Part shown: positions 50,803 through 59,499 of the stretch, piece by piece
Layout of the letters: every line of letters begins with the position of its first letter
How positions within the stretch are numbered: position 1 is the stretch's first letter
NCBI RefSeq assembly: GCF_026967795.1
Contig: NZ_JAPVBH010000001.1
Location: 733,028-797,027, forward strand
DNA length: 64,000 nucleotides
Direction of reading: 5' to 3'
Source of the DNA: Modestobacter sp. VKM Ac-2986
GTDB taxonomy: Bacteria > Actinomycetota > Actinomycetes > Mycobacteriales > Geodermatophilaceae
Position numbers and translations under genes: made by a program
The notes under the pieces: generated by a model
Seen by the model: the letters and a program-made list of their open reading frames with translations, nothing else
Told to the model about the DNA's origin: nothing
Databases searched by the model: none

Positions 50803-53403
50803 ATGGCGAGTTCGCGGCGTCGCTGCGACCAGACGGACAGGGTGACGTTGGCCGAACTCGTGGGTCCTGAACCCAGGGACCTCGTCCTGGCACGGCAGCG
50901 TGTGCTGCAACGGCCCTGGACGATCGCCTCCCTGGGGCTGGCAGTCGCAGTCGTGGTCGGCGTGCCCACCCTCTGGCAGGCCTGGGCCGTTCCGGCATGG
51001 TGGCCGGTGTTGGCCCTCTTCGTGGCCTTCCTGGTCACCGAGGCCGTCCACCTCGACATCGAGCTGCGTCGCCAGACGATCTCGGCTTCCCCCACCGAAC
51101 TGGCCGTCGTGGTCGGGCTGCTCGAGGTCGGCGGTTTCTGGACAGCGGTCGCCCGGGTCGTCGCCTTCGTCCTGGTCATGGGTCTCCAGGGCAATCCGCC
51201 GGCGAAGCTGGTCTTCAACAGCGCCCTCGCGGTGATCGAGATCTCCGCCGCTCTTGCGGTGCTGTCCCTTCTTCCTCCCCTGTCGATCGACCAGCCGGTC
51301 AGTTGGCTGTCGCTGACCCTCGCCACCCTCGTCATCTGGGTCGTGAGCGTCATCGGCGTCGGGGCGGCCATCACCCTGACCGAGGGCTTCCCAGGGTGGC
51401 GCTTCTGGGCCGTGGCGCTGCCCAACGCCGTCGTGAGCCCGCTGTGCGTCGCAGTGGCCGTCATCGCTCTGCTGGTCAGCCGGGAGACACCCTGGGCCTG
51501 GGCACTGATCGCACCAGTGGTGCTGGGGGCGGTGGCGATCTTCCGCCAGTCGGCTCGGGCGTCCCGGGAGCGACGGACGGTGCAGCGCGTGTACGACTTC
51601 GCCCGCAGGGTCGAGTCGGTGACGCCCGACGAGGCGGGCACCAAAGAGATCGTCACAGCGGTCCGTGAGCTGCTCAACGCCGACCGAGCCGCCCTGTGGC
51701 TGCCTCCCTACCTCGACGAGGGACCTCGGCTGGTCGTGGCCGCTGCGGACGGAGGAGTCGCCTGGTACGACGGCCCAGGAGACTCCGACGACCCTGTCCG
51801 CCGGCGCGCCGTCGCAGATGACGGGACCGGCCCGGTCCTGCTGTCTCTCGGGCGGTCTGGCTCCCAGGAGGACGCGGCGCTCGCACGGCGCGGTGCGCGC
51901 GAGGTGCTCGGAGCGGCGGTCAGCACCGCAGCCGGTGAACCCGCGTACCTGGAGGTGTGTGACCGGCAGAGCGACCTGGTCACCTTCGCCTCCGGTGACC
52001 GGGCGGCGTTGGAGTCCATGCTCACCCACGTCAACGCAGCGATCCGGCAGCAACAGCTCATGGCCCAGATCCGGCACGACGCCGACCACGACCGGCTCAC
52101 CGGCCTGCCCAACCGCCAGCGGCTGGCCGCCGAGATCGACGCGCTGCTGGCGGCCGACCCGGCCGACGCCCGCGCCGGGCTGGTGCTGGCCGCGCTGGAC
52201 GGCTACACCGACGTCACCGACACCCTCGGCCACGCCGCCAGCGACGAGCTGCTGCTGGTGACCGCCGGCCTGCTGCGCGAGCACGCGCCCCCGCAGGCCG
52301 TCGTCGCCCGGATGGAGGGCGGCCAGTTCGCCGTCCTGCTGCCCGGCCTGTCCCTGGCGGCCACCGAACGGGCGGCCGTCCGGCTGCGCGAGGCGGCCTC
52401 CACCCGGGCGCGCGTCGCCGGGCTGGACCTGGAGGTCTCGCTCACCATCGGGGTCGCCGCCGCACCGGTGCACGGCTCGGACTCCGGCACGCTCATCCAG
52501 CGTGCCGACGTCGCCCTGCTCGCCGCGCACACCTCCGCCGGGGTCGCCACGTACCACCCGGTGCTGGACCAGCAGAGCCTGCGCCGGCTGCAGCTGGGCA
52601 CCGAGCTGGAGACCGCGATGGCCGAGGGGCAGATCAGCGTGGTGTTCCAGCCGATCATCGACAGCCGCACCGCCGACATCGTCTCGGTGGAGACCCTGGT
52701 GCGCTGGCACCACCCGCGTTACGGCGACATCCCGCCCGAGGACTTCATCAGCCTGGCCGAGCAGATCGGCCGGATCGGCTCGCTGACCGACCACGTGCTC
52801 GGGCTGGCGCTGGACCGCTGCCGCCGCTGGCTGGACCAGGACATCGCGCTGTCTGTGGCGGTGAACCTCTCCGCCCGCTGCCTGGTCGAGCCCGACCTGG
52901 TCGACCGCGTCCGCAACGCACTGCGCGAGCACGGCGTCCCGGGGGAGCTGCTGACCCTGGAGCTCACCGAGGGCAGCGTCGTGGACGACACGGTGCGCAA
53001 CAGCACCGTCCTGGCCGACCTGCACTCCCTGGGGCTGCGGCTGTCGATGGACGACTTCGGCACCGGCTACTCGTCGCTGTCGCAGCTGCGGCTGCTCCCG
53101 ATCGACGAGCTGAAGATCGACAAGTCCTTCGTGCTGGGCATGTCCACCAGCCAGAACGAGTCCTTCATCGCCCGGTCGATCGTCGAGCTGGCCCACAACC
53201 TGGGCCTGCGCGTGGTCGCCGAGGGCGTCGAGGACGAGGTCACCCGCGACCTGCTCGCCCAGATGGGCTGCGACAAGCTGCAGGGCTTCCTGGTCAGCCG
53301 CCCGCTGCCCGAGGACCGCCTGGAGGGCTGGCTGCTGGCCCGCACCGGTGTCCGGTCGGCACCGCCGGGTGCCACCCACCGGCGGTTGTTCGTCCGCACC
53401 TGA
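50803..53403 (+). CDS. GGDEF-EAL protein with degenerate GGDEF, probable c-di-GMP phosphodiesterase
   Basis: 866 residues. Membrane helices span about residues 40-250, then a GAF-like domain (about 265-420), GGDEF-like (about 430-585) and EAL (about 600-850). The cyclase motif reads EGGQF (ARMEGGQFAVLL) instead of GGDEF, so cyclase activity is unlikely. The EAL side keeps its residues: ETL for EAL (VSVETLVRWHH), NLSAR, ELTEGS, MDDFGTGYSSL, ELKIDKSF, VAEGVED and KLQGF. It probably degrades c-di-GMP, with the GGDEF part acting as a GTP sensor. The first 1.2 kb is less GC-rich than the rest, suggesting a composite origin. Confidence 0.9.
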   Translation: MASSRRRCDQTDRVTLAELVGPEPRDLVLARQRVLQRPWTIASLGLAVAVVVGVPTLWQAWAVPAWWPVLALFVAFLVTEAVHLDIELRRQTISASPTELAVVVGLLEVGGFWTAVARVVAFVLVMGLQGNPPAKLVFNSALAVIEISAALAVLSLLPPLSIDQPVSWLSLTLATLVIWVVSVIGVGAAITLTEGFPGWRFWAVALPNAVVSPLCVAVAVIALLVSRETPWAWALIAPVVLGAVAIFRQSARASRERRTVQRVYDFARRVESVTPDEAGTKEIVTAVRELLNADRAALWLPPYLDEGPRLVVAAADGGVAWYDGPGDSDDPVRRRAVADDGTGPVLLSLGRSGSQEDAALARRGAREVLGAAVSTAAGEPAYLEVCDRQSDLVTFASGDRAALESMLTHVNAAIRQQQLMAQIRHDADHDRLTGLPNRQRLAAEIDALLAADPADARAGLVLAALDGYTDVTDTLGHAASDELLLVTAGLLREHAPPQAVVARMEGGQFAVLLPGLSLAATERAAVRLREAASTRARVAGLDLEVSLTIGVAAAPVHGSDSGTLIQRADVALLAAHTSAGVATYHPVLDQQSLRRLQLGTELETAMAEGQISVVFQPIIDSRTADIVSVETLVRWHHPRYGDIPPEDFISLAEQIGRIGSLTDHVLGLALDRCRRWLDQDIALSVAVNLSARCLVEPDLVDRVRNALREHGVPGELLTLELTEGSVVDDTVRNSTVLADLHSLGLRLSMDDFGTGYSSLSQLRLLPIDELKIDKSFVLGMSTSQNESFIARSIVELAHNLGLRVVAEGVEDEVTRDLLAQMGCDKLQGFLVSRPLPEDRLEGWLLARTGVRSAPPGATHRRLFVRT

Positions 53404-53456
53404 GCGGGGACGTCGTCGTCGGCGAGCCCGCGGAGGGGGTCGAGCAGGGCGCCTGT

Positions 53457-53516
53457 TACAGTCTTCGAGCGCGGTCGAGGGGGCCCGCCGAGTCGCCCAC
53501 GGCGACTTGGTAGAGT
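53457..53516 (+). promoter_or_regulatory. Candidate promoters of the tRNA-Thr/tRNA-Met unit
   Basis: Two -10-like hexamers lie upstream: TACAGT (53457-53462) and TAGAGT (53511-53516), the latter 20 bases before tRNA-Thr. Clear -35 boxes are not visible. Confidence 0.4.
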
Positions 53517-53536
53517 CTCCATCGCTTCCGAGCAAG

Positions 53537-53609
53537 GCCCCTTTAGCTCAGTCGGCAGAGCGTCTCCATGGTAAGGAGAAGGTCTACGGTTCGATTCCGT
53601 AAAGGGGCT
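53537..53609 (+). tRNA. tRNA-Thr (GGT)
   Basis: 73 bases. The acceptor GCCCCTT pairs with AAGGGGC, the anticodon stem CTCC/GGAG encloses anticodon GGT, and the T-loop is GGTTCGATTCC. CCA is not encoded. Confidence 0.95.
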
Positions 53610-53667
53610 CGTAGGATCGAGTACTGACCACCGGTCCAGTCGCGAGACCCGGGCCGCGCGGTCACCC

Positions 53668-53741
53668 GGCGGTGTAGCTCAGCCTGGTAGAGCAAACGGC
53701 TCATAATCGTTGTGTCACCGGTTCAAGTCCGGTCACCGCTA
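53668..53741 (+). tRNA. tRNA-Met (CAT), elongator type
   Basis: 74 bases. The acceptor GGCGGTG pairs with CACCGCT with a G1:U72 wobble, unlike the unpaired C1:A72 of initiator tRNA. The anticodon loop CTCATAA gives anticodon CAT and the T-loop is TTCAAGT. Position just before rpmG matches the elongator tRNA-Met of mycobacteria and Streptomyces; tRNA-Ile2 is a less likely alternative. Confidence 0.9.
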
Positions 53742-53746
53742 CTCCT

Positions 53747-53798
53747 GACGGACCCCGCCAGCCGGGGTCCGTCGTCGTGTCCGGCTCCTGCCGGACAC
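53747..53798 (+). terminator. Tandem hairpins after tRNA-Met
   Basis: GACGGACCCCG/CGGGGTCCGTC (53747-53773, loop five bases) is followed by GTGTCCGG/CCGGACAC (53777-53798). They probably end the tRNA transcript before rpmG. Confidence 0.75.
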
Positions 53799-53852
53799 GG
53801 GCACCACACACAGTCGATACCTTTCGACCACCGACAAGGCGAGGATGCACCC

Positions 53853-54017
53853 ATGGCAGCCACAGACGTCCGTCCGAAGATCACCCTGGCCTGCCAGGAG
53901 TGCAAGAACCGCAACTACATCACCCGCAAGAACCGTCGGAACGACCCCGACCGGATCGAGCTGAAGAAGTACTGCCCGACCGACCGGAAGCACACGGTCC
54001 ACCGCGAGACGCGCTGA
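53853..54017 (+). CDS. rpmG: Ribosomal protein bL33
   Basis: 54 residues. The conserved core [25 protein letters not shown] and C-terminal HRETR identify bL33. The first zinc-knuckle pair is present (CQEC), but the second reads CPTD, so one of the four usual zinc ligands is replaced by Asp. AAGGCGAGGA lies upstream of the ATG. Position between tRNA-Met and hadA is the classical actinobacterial order. Confidence 0.95.
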   Translation: MAATDVRPKITLACQECKNRNYITRKNRRNDPDRIELKKYCPTDRKHTVHRETR

Positions 54018-54047
54018 CCGCACGGTCGTAGGGGAGAGGGCGGGAGC

Positions 54048-54494
54048 ATGGCGCTGGACGCAGGACTGGTCGGGCGCAGCTACCCGCCCTCTGCCGTGTA
54101 CGAGGTCGGTCGGGAGAAGATCGCCGAGTTCGCCACCGCGCTCGGCGACGCCGACCCGGTCTACCGGGACACCGCCGCCGCCCGCGCCGCCGGCCACCCC
54201 GACGTGATCGCCCCGCCCACCTTCGCCATCGTGCTGAGCCTGGGCGCCGGCAACGTGGTCGTCTCCGACCCCGAGGTCGGCATCGACTACAGCCGGGTCG
54301 TGCACGGTGAGCAGCGGTTCACCCACCACCGCCCGATCCGGGCCGGGGACCGGCTGGTCGCCACCGCCACCATCGACGCGGTGCGCACCGTGGCCGGCAA
54401 CGACATGCTCACCACCCGGGTCGACCTGGCCACCACCGACGGCGAGCCGGTCTGCACCACACACTCCATGCTCGTCGCCCGGGGCACGGCATGA
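54048..54494 (+). CDS. hadA: HadA-like MaoC-family dehydratase subunit
   Basis: 148 residues, hot-dog fold of the UPF0336/FAS1A group: MALDAGLVGRSYPPSAVYEVGREKIAEFATALGDADPVY. It lacks the catalytic dyad typical of the partner and supplies substrate-binding structure. In mycobacteria HadA-HadB is the 3-hydroxyacyl-ACP dehydratase of FAS-II; here, in a bacterium not expected to make mycolates, the substrate may be ordinary fatty acids. GGGGAGAGG precedes the ATG. It overlaps hadB by four bases. Confidence 0.88.
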   Translation: MALDAGLVGRSYPPSAVYEVGREKIAEFATALGDADPVYRDTAAARAAGHPDVIAPPTFAIVLSLGAGNVVVSDPEVGIDYSRVVHGEQRFTHHRPIRAGDRLVATATIDAVRTVAGNDMLTTRVDLATTDGEPVCTTHSMLVARGTA

Positions 54495-54913
54495 GCCCCC
54501 GGCCGGTCGACGTCACCGTCGGCACCGAGCTGCCCGAGCAGGTCTCCCGCGTCACCCGCGCCGACCTGGTCCGCTACGCCGGCGCCTCCGGTGACCTCAA
54601 CGTCATCCACTGGAACGAGCGGGTCGCCCGCGAGGTCGGCCTCCCCGGCGTCATCGCCCACGGCATGCTCACCGCCGGCCTCGCCGCCCGCGCCGTCACC
54701 GCGTGGGCGGGTGACCCGGGAGCGGTCGTCGAGTACTCGGTGCGCTTCAGCCGGCCCGTGGTCGTCCCCGACGACGACGACGGCGCTGAGCTCACCGTCC
54801 GCGGCCGGGTCGCCGCCCTGCTGGACGACGGCCGCGTCCGGGTCGACCTGACGGTCACCAGCGGCGGCGAGAAGGTCCTGTCCCTGGCCCGCGCCGTCGT
54901 CGCGCTGGGCTGA
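54491..54913 (+). CDS. hadB: HadB-like MaoC-family dehydratase catalytic subunit
   Basis: 140 residues. The hydratase-2 motif with catalytic Asp and His is clear: YAGASGDLNVIHWNERVAREVGLPGVIAHGMLTAGL. It is the catalytic partner of HadA, and the four-base ATGA overlap indicates coupled synthesis. There is no hadC after it; the next gene is an unrelated peptidase. Confidence 0.9.
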   Translation: MSPRPVDVTVGTELPEQVSRVTRADLVRYAGASGDLNVIHWNERVAREVGLPGVIAHGMLTAGLAARAVTAWAGDPGAVVEYSVRFSRPVVVPDDDDGAELTVRGRVAALLDDGRVRVDLTVTSGGEKVLSLARAVVALG

Positions 54914-54926
54914 CCCGGCGACGACG

Positions 54927-56321
54927 GTGCGCCGGGGCGGGGTGCTCCTCGCCGTCCTGCTGCTCGCCACCGGGTGCACGGACGCGGGGTCTGCCGACGC
55001 GCCCGCCGCGGCCTCCTCGTCCGGTGGTTGCGCGGCCGGACGGGCGGCGCCGGACCCGGACCGGCCGGTGGTCGACCTCGCCTTCTCCCTGGCCGAGGAC
55101 CGGCGCACCGTGACCGGCACCGAGACCGTCGTCCTCACCCCGGACCTGCCCACCGACGAGCTGGTGTTCCGGCTGGTGCCAAACGGCCCGGACAGCACGG
55201 CCCGGGGGGACGAGCTCACCGTCGACGCGGTCCGCGGGGACGACGTCACCGGGGGCGGCTACGAGGACGCCGGGGCGGCCGCCCCGGGTGGCCGGTACGT
55301 CGTCACCCTGGACCACACGCTCACGGCGGGGGAGTCCACCGAGGTCGCGCTGGACTTCACGCTGCGGCTCGGCGGGGGCGGCTTCGAGCGGCTCGGCACC
55401 GCACCCGACGTCTCCTGGTGGGCCAGCGGGGCACCGCTGCTGGCCTGGGAGCCGGGGGTCGGCTGGGCGCGGGACCCGTTCACCGCGCTCACCGGGGAGA
55501 CCGCCAGCAGCCCGGTCGCCGACACGACGGTCTCGGTGGACGCCCCGGCCGACCTCACCGTGCTGATGACCGGCGACCAGGCCGAGCCGACCCGGGAGCG
55601 GGCGGGCCGGCGCACCTGGACCTCCCGCGAGCCGGTCGCCCGCGACGTGAGCGTGGCCGTCGGGGCCTTCACGACCGCCGAGACCGACGTGGACGGCGTC
55701 CGGGTCACCACCGGTGTGCTGCCCGGGGCCGGACGGGACCCGGCGCGCCTGGCCCGGGAGACCGCGACGGCGGTCGAGGCGCTCGCGGAGCGGTTCGGCC
55801 CGTTCCCCTACGCGACGCTGACCGTGCCGTGGCTGCCCGACCTCGGCGGCGGGATCGAGTACCCGTCGTCGGTGCTGCTGGCCAGCACCGACGAGCAGGT
55901 GCTGGTGCACGAGGTCGCCCACATGTGGTTCTACGGGATGGTCGGCAACAGCCAGTTCCGCGACCCGTGGCTGGACGAGGCCTTCGCCAGCTACGCCGAG
56001 TCGGTCACCCGGCAGCCGCCGCCGGCCCGGGTGGCCCGCGACCTGGCCGCCGAGGGCGACGTCGGTGGGTCGATGGCCGACTTCGCCGACGACCGGGCCT
56101 ACGTCCGGGCCGTCTACGCCAAGGGCGGGGCGATGCTGCTCACCGCCCGGGAGCGGGCCGGCGCGGACGCCTTCGACGCCGCCCTGCGCTGTCACGTCGA
56201 CGCGGCGGCCTGGACGACCGCCACGCCGGCCGACGTCGCGGCCGCCCTGGCCGACCTCCCCGCGGCGCTCGCCGTCCTGCAGGAGGCCGGGGCGCTGGAC
56301 CCCGAGGACCTCCCGCGCTGA
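54927..56321 (+). CDS. M1-like zinc aminopeptidase lipoprotein
   Basis: 464 residues. The signal peptide ends in LLLATGC (Cys near residue 17), so the protein should be surface-anchored. An N-terminal beta domain (TVTGTETVVLTPDLPTDEL) is followed by the catalytic domain with the GAMEN-like GGIEYPSS and the zinc site VHEVAHMWFYGMVGNSQ (HEVAH at about 328-332) with second-sphere DEAFASY (Glu 18 residues on). The C-terminal helical domain of full-length M1 enzymes is truncated. It occupies the position of hadC in mycobacteria. Confidence 0.88.
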   Translation: MRRGGVLLAVLLLATGCTDAGSADAPAAASSSGGCAAGRAAPDPDRPVVDLAFSLAEDRRTVTGTETVVLTPDLPTDELVFRLVPNGPDSTARGDELTVDAVRGDDVTGGGYEDAGAAAPGGRYVVTLDHTLTAGESTEVALDFTLRLGGGGFERLGTAPDVSWWASGAPLLAWEPGVGWARDPFTALTGETASSPVADTTVSVDAPADLTVLMTGDQAEPTRERAGRRTWTSREPVARDVSVAVGAFTTAETDVDGVRVTTGVLPGAGRDPARLARETATAVEALAERFGPFPYATLTVPWLPDLGGGIEYPSSVLLASTDEQVLVHEVAHMWFYGMVGNSQFRDPWLDEAFASYAESVTRQPPPARVARDLAAEGDVGGSMADFADDRAYVRAVYAKGGAMLLTARERAGADAFDAALRCHVDAAAWTTATPADVAAALADLPAALAVLQEAGALDPEDLPR

Positions 56322-56382
56322 CCGCGGACCCCCGTCCGGAGGGTGCGACCGGGCGTGTTCGCTGCCTCGCAGCACGGTCCCG

Positions 56383-56388
56383 TACACT
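56383..56388 (+). promoter_or_regulatory. -10 candidate of tRNA-Trp
   Basis: TACACT within CCGTACACTCG, 100 bases before the tRNA. A strong -35 is not visible. Confidence 0.35.
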
Positions 56389-56487
56389 CGTCGGCTGGGG
56401 CCAGTGGGACCCCGCCACCGGCGTGCCCCGGAGGCCTCTTCCGGGAGGCGTCACGTGGCCGCGCCGCACGCGGGCCGGCTTCCCCTA

Positions 56488-56563
<76 letters not shown>

Positions 56564-56607
56564 CGTCCGACGACCGAAGAGAGCCCGACCGACGTGAGCG
56601 AGGCGCT

Positions 56608-57078
56608 GTGAGCGAGAAGGACGGCGAGCCGGACGGCCAGCGGCCCGACCCCGATCAGCCCGGCGTCGACCCGTTGGACGCCGAAGCCCCGGGCGTCGAC
56701 GACGCCGCGGAGCTCGAGGCCGCCGAGGCCGAGCTCGCCGACGAGGCGGCCACCGACGAGGACAAGACCGTCGCCGCCCCGGTCGTCCGCCGCGGCCGTG
56801 CCGCACGCACCGCCGCTCGTACCGACGCACCCGCCGGGGACGGGACCCGGTCGCGGGCCGACGCCGAGCGGGCCCGGGCCGCGGAGCTGCGCCGCAAGCG
56901 CAGCCTCGGCCGGTTCCTCCGCGAGGTCGTCGCCGAGCTGCGCAAGGTCATCTGGCCGGGGCGCAAGGAGCTCATCACCTACACGACCGTCGTGATCATC
57001 TTCGTGGCGGTCATGGTGGCCCTGGTGGCCGGCCTCGACATCCTCTTCGCCCAGGGCGTGCTCGCCGTCTTCGGCTGA
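56608..57078 (+). CDS. secE: SecE preprotein translocase subunit
   Basis: 156 residues from the GTG at 56608. The first about 95 residues are an acidic/Ala-rich extension ending in a basic stretch; the conserved part is [40 protein letters not shown] with one membrane helix. It forms the SecYEG channel. A second GTG at 56594 (GTGAGCGAG duplicated) would read only five codons, so it is not the start. Confidence 0.93.
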   Translation: MSEKDGEPDGQRPDPDQPGVDPLDAEAPGVDDAAELEAAEAELADEAATDEDKTVAAPVVRRGRAARTAARTDAPAGDGTRSRADAERARAAELRRKRSLGRFLREVVAELRKVIWPGRKELITYTTVVIIFVAVMVALVAGLDILFAQGVLAVFG

Positions 57079-57121
57079 CCGCCCCCAGCGACTGCACCAC
57101 CCTCCAGAAGGAAGAGACCCT

Positions 57122-58129
57122 GTGACCGACCCCCGTGAGCCCTTCGAGACCGACAGTGCCGTCGAGGCCATCGACCTCGACGACGCCCGGTTCGACGAGC
57201 GCGGCACCACCGACCTCGAGACGGGCACCGACGACAGCACCGGGTCCGCCGAGGGGTCCGTCGACACCGCCGACCAGGACACCGAGACCGAGGACGTCGA
57301 CGTCGTCCCCGACGACGAGTCCGGCGTCCGCCAGACCGGCTCCGTCGAGGGGTCGCTCGACAGCCCGGACCTGACCGCCGACAACCCGATGGGCAACGCG
57401 TCGGTGTCCGGCAACGGCAACTCCCGTGGGTCCGTGGACGACGTCCTGGTCGCCGACCCGCTCGCCGAGCCGGCGCCGGACCACGACCCGCTGGTCACCG
57501 AGACCCTCGAGGAAGCGGTCGCCGAGGACCAGGACCCGGCCGAGGCGCTGCGCACCACGCTGAAGGGCCAGTTCGGCGACTGGTACGTGATCCACTCCTA
57601 CGCGGGCTACGAGAACAAGGTGAAGACCAACCTCGAGTCCCGGATCACGTCGCTGGACATGGAGGACTACATCTTCCAGATCGAGGTGCCCACCGAGGAG
57701 GTCACCGAGATCAAGAACGGCAAGCGGACCCAGGTCAACCGCAAGAAGCTGCCCGGGTACCTGCTCGTCCGGATGGACCTCAACGACGAGTCGTGGGGCG
57801 CGGTGCGCAACACCCCCGGTGTCACCGGCTTCGTCGGCGCGACGTCCAAGCCCTCCCCGCTGAGCATCGACGAGGTCGTCAACCTCCTCGTCACCGCCAT
57901 CCCGGAGACCTCCGCGGCCGCGGCCGAGACGGCTCCCGCCGCCAGCCCCGCCGCCGTCGCCGAGTTCGAGGTCGGCGAGTCCGTCACCGTCATGGACGGC
58001 CCGTTCGCCACGCTGCCGGCCACCATCAACGAGATCAACCCCGAGCAGCAGAAGCTGCAGGTGCTGGTCTCGATCTTCGGCCGCGAGACCCCCGTGGAGC
58101 TGTCCTTCACGCAGGTCTCCAAGATCTAG
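57122..58129 (+). CDS. nusG: Transcription termination/antitermination factor NusG
   Basis: 335 residues; the usual length is about 180. Residues 1 to about 145 are a very acidic, Asp/Glu/Ser/Thr-rich, probably disordered extension. The NGN domain follows ([19 protein letters not shown]) and the KOW domain ends the protein ([24 protein letters not shown]). A ribosome site AAGGAAGAG precedes the GTG. NusG contacts RNA polymerase and Rho or ribosomes. Confidence 0.95.
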   Translation: MTDPREPFETDSAVEAIDLDDARFDERGTTDLETGTDDSTGSAEGSVDTADQDTETEDVDVVPDDESGVRQTGSVEGSLDSPDLTADNPMGNASVSGNGNSRGSVDDVLVADPLAEPAPDHDPLVTETLEEAVAEDQDPAEALRTTLKGQFGDWYVIHSYAGYENKVKTNLESRITSLDMEDYIFQIEVPTEEVTEIKNGKRTQVNRKKLPGYLLVRMDLNDESWGAVRNTPGVTGFVGATSKPSPLSIDEVVNLLVTAIPETSAAAAETAPAASPAAVAEFEVGESVTVMDGPFATLPATINEINPEQQKLQVLVSIFGRETPVELSFTQVSKI

Positions 58130-58134
58130 ACGAA

Positions 58135-58190
58135 GGACCCCCTCGCCCCCCACCCCTCGCGAGCTCGGGGTGGGACCCTACGAGGGGGCC
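58135..58190 (+). terminator. Double-stem 3' element, copy B of three
   Basis: Outer arms CCCCCTCG (58138-58145) and CGAGGGGG (58181-58188); inner arms CCCACCCC (58149-58156) and GGGGTGGG (58167-58174); loop TCGCGAGCTC. Begins five bases after the nusG stop, before rplK. Confidence 0.85.
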
Positions 58191-58224
58191 GAACCGTTCC
58201 ACATCAACAACGAAGAAGGAAGTC

Positions 58225-58653
58225 ATGCCCCCTAGGAAGCGGTTGACCGCGGTCATCAAGCTCCAGATCAAGGCCGGCGCGGCCACCCCCGCGCCGCCCG
58301 TGGGTCCGGCGCTCGGCCAGCACGGCGTCAACATCATGGAGTTCTGCAAGGCCTACAACGCCGCGACCGAGTCGCAGCGTGGGGACATCGTCCCCGTGGA
58401 GATCTCGGTCTTCGAGGACCGGTCCTTCACCTTCATCACCAAGACGCCGCCGGCAGCCCGCATGCTGCTGAAGGCCGCCGGTGTGGAGAAGGGCTCGGGC
58501 GAGCCGCACAAGACCAAGGTCGCCACCGTCACCCGTGACCAGGTCCGCGAGATCGCCACGGTCAAGATGGAGGACCTGAACGCCAACGACCTCGAGCAGG
58601 CCGAGAAGATCATCGCCGGCACCGCCCGGTCGATGGGCATCACGGTCAAGTGA
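58225..58653 (+). CDS. rplK: Ribosomal protein uL11
   Basis: 142 residues, the standard length. Motifs are [35 protein letters not shown] and [15 protein letters not shown]. It binds the GTPase centre of 23S rRNA. AAGAAGGAAG lies upstream of the ATG. Because copy B of the double-stem element separates it from nusG, its expression may be uncoupled from nusG. Confidence 0.97.
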   Translation: MPPRKRLTAVIKLQIKAGAATPAPPVGPALGQHGVNIMEFCKAYNAATESQRGDIVPVEISVFEDRSFTFITKTPPAARMLLKAAGVEKGSGEPHKTKVATVTRDQVREIATVKMEDLNANDLEQAEKIIAGTARSMGITVK

Positions 58654-58658
58654 GGCAC

Positions 58659-58678
58659 CGCCGCTGACCCCAGCGGCG
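58659..58678 (+). other. Stem-loop 1 in the rplK-rplA gap
   Basis: CGCCGCTG (58659-58666), loop ACCC, then CAGCGGCG (58671-58678): a perfect 8-bp hairpin just after rplK. Confidence 0.7.
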
Positions 58679-58744
58679 TCGGCACCACCAGTACCACCCC
58701 GGCACGTGTGGGAGGGCCCTCGCCGGCCCGGTCACCACGAGACC

Positions 58745-58762
58745 GCCGCTGCACCCAGCGGC
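58745..58762 (+). other. Stem-loop 2 in the rplK-rplA gap
   Basis: GCCGCTG (58745-58751), loop CACC, then CAGCGGC (58756-58762). It ends just before the rplA ribosome site (AGGAGAGGA). The arms match stem-loop 1, so alternative pairing between the two is possible. Confidence 0.65.
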
Positions 58763-58777
58763 AGGAGAGGAACCACC

Positions 58778-59497
58778 ATGGCGAAGCACGGCAAGAACTA
58801 CCGCAAGGTCGCCGAGCTGGTCGACCAGGACTCGCTCTACAGCCCGCTGCAGGCCGCGGGTCTGGCCAAGCAGACCTCGACCACCAAGTACGACGCGACC
58901 GTCGAGGTCGCGATCCGCCTCGGCGTCGACCCCCGCAAGGCCGACCAGATGGTCCGCGGCACGGTCAACCTGCCCCACGGCACCGGCAAGACCGCCCGCG
59001 TCATCGTGTTCGCCACCGGCGACAAGGCCGCCGAGGCCACCGCCGCCGGCGCCGACGTCGTGGGTGCCGAGGACCTGATCGAGCGCATCCAGGGCGGCTT
59101 CCTGGACTTCGACGCCGCGATCGCGACCCCGGACCAGATGGCCAAGGTCGGCCGGATCGCCCGCATCCTCGGCCCCCGTGGCCTGATGCCGAACCCGAAG
59201 ACCGGCACGGTGACCCCCGACGTCACCAAGGCCGTCAACGACATCAAGGGCGGGAAGATCAACTTCCGCGTCGACAAGCAGGCCAACCTGCACCTGGTGA
59301 TCGGCAAGGCCTCCTTCGACGAGACCAAGCTGGTGGAGAACTACGCCGCCGCCCTCGACGAGGTGCTCCGCGCCAAGCCGTCCGCGGCCAAGGGCCGGTA
59401 CCTGAAGAAGGTCACCGTCTCCACCACCATGGGCCCGGGCATCCCGGTCGACCCGAACCGCACGCGCAACCTGACCGTCGACGAGGTCAACGCCTGA
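58778..59497 (+). CDS. rplA: Ribosomal protein uL1
   Basis: 239 residues. Begins [18 protein letters not shown]; the conserved core includes [37 protein letters not shown] and [15 protein letters not shown]. In many bacteria L1 also represses its own mRNA. AGGAGAGGA precedes the ATG. Confidence 0.97.
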   Translation: MAKHGKNYRKVAELVDQDSLYSPLQAAGLAKQTSTTKYDATVEVAIRLGVDPRKADQMVRGTVNLPHGTGKTARVIVFATGDKAAEATAAGADVVGAEDLIERIQGGFLDFDAAIATPDQMAKVGRIARILGPRGLMPNPKTGTVTPDVTKAVNDIKGGKINFRVDKQANLHLVIGKASFDETKLVENYAAALDEVLRAKPSAAKGRYLKKVTVSTTMGPGIPVDPNRTRNLTVDEVNA

Positions 59498-59499
59498 GA

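Noticed and set aside
53668-53741. Initiator tRNA
   Set aside because: The first acceptor pair is G:U, not the unpaired C:A of initiator tRNAs; elongator Met fits better.
56594-56611. Alternative secE start or leader peptide (GTGAGCGAG duplicated)
   Set aside because: Reads only five codons before TGA; most likely chance similarity.
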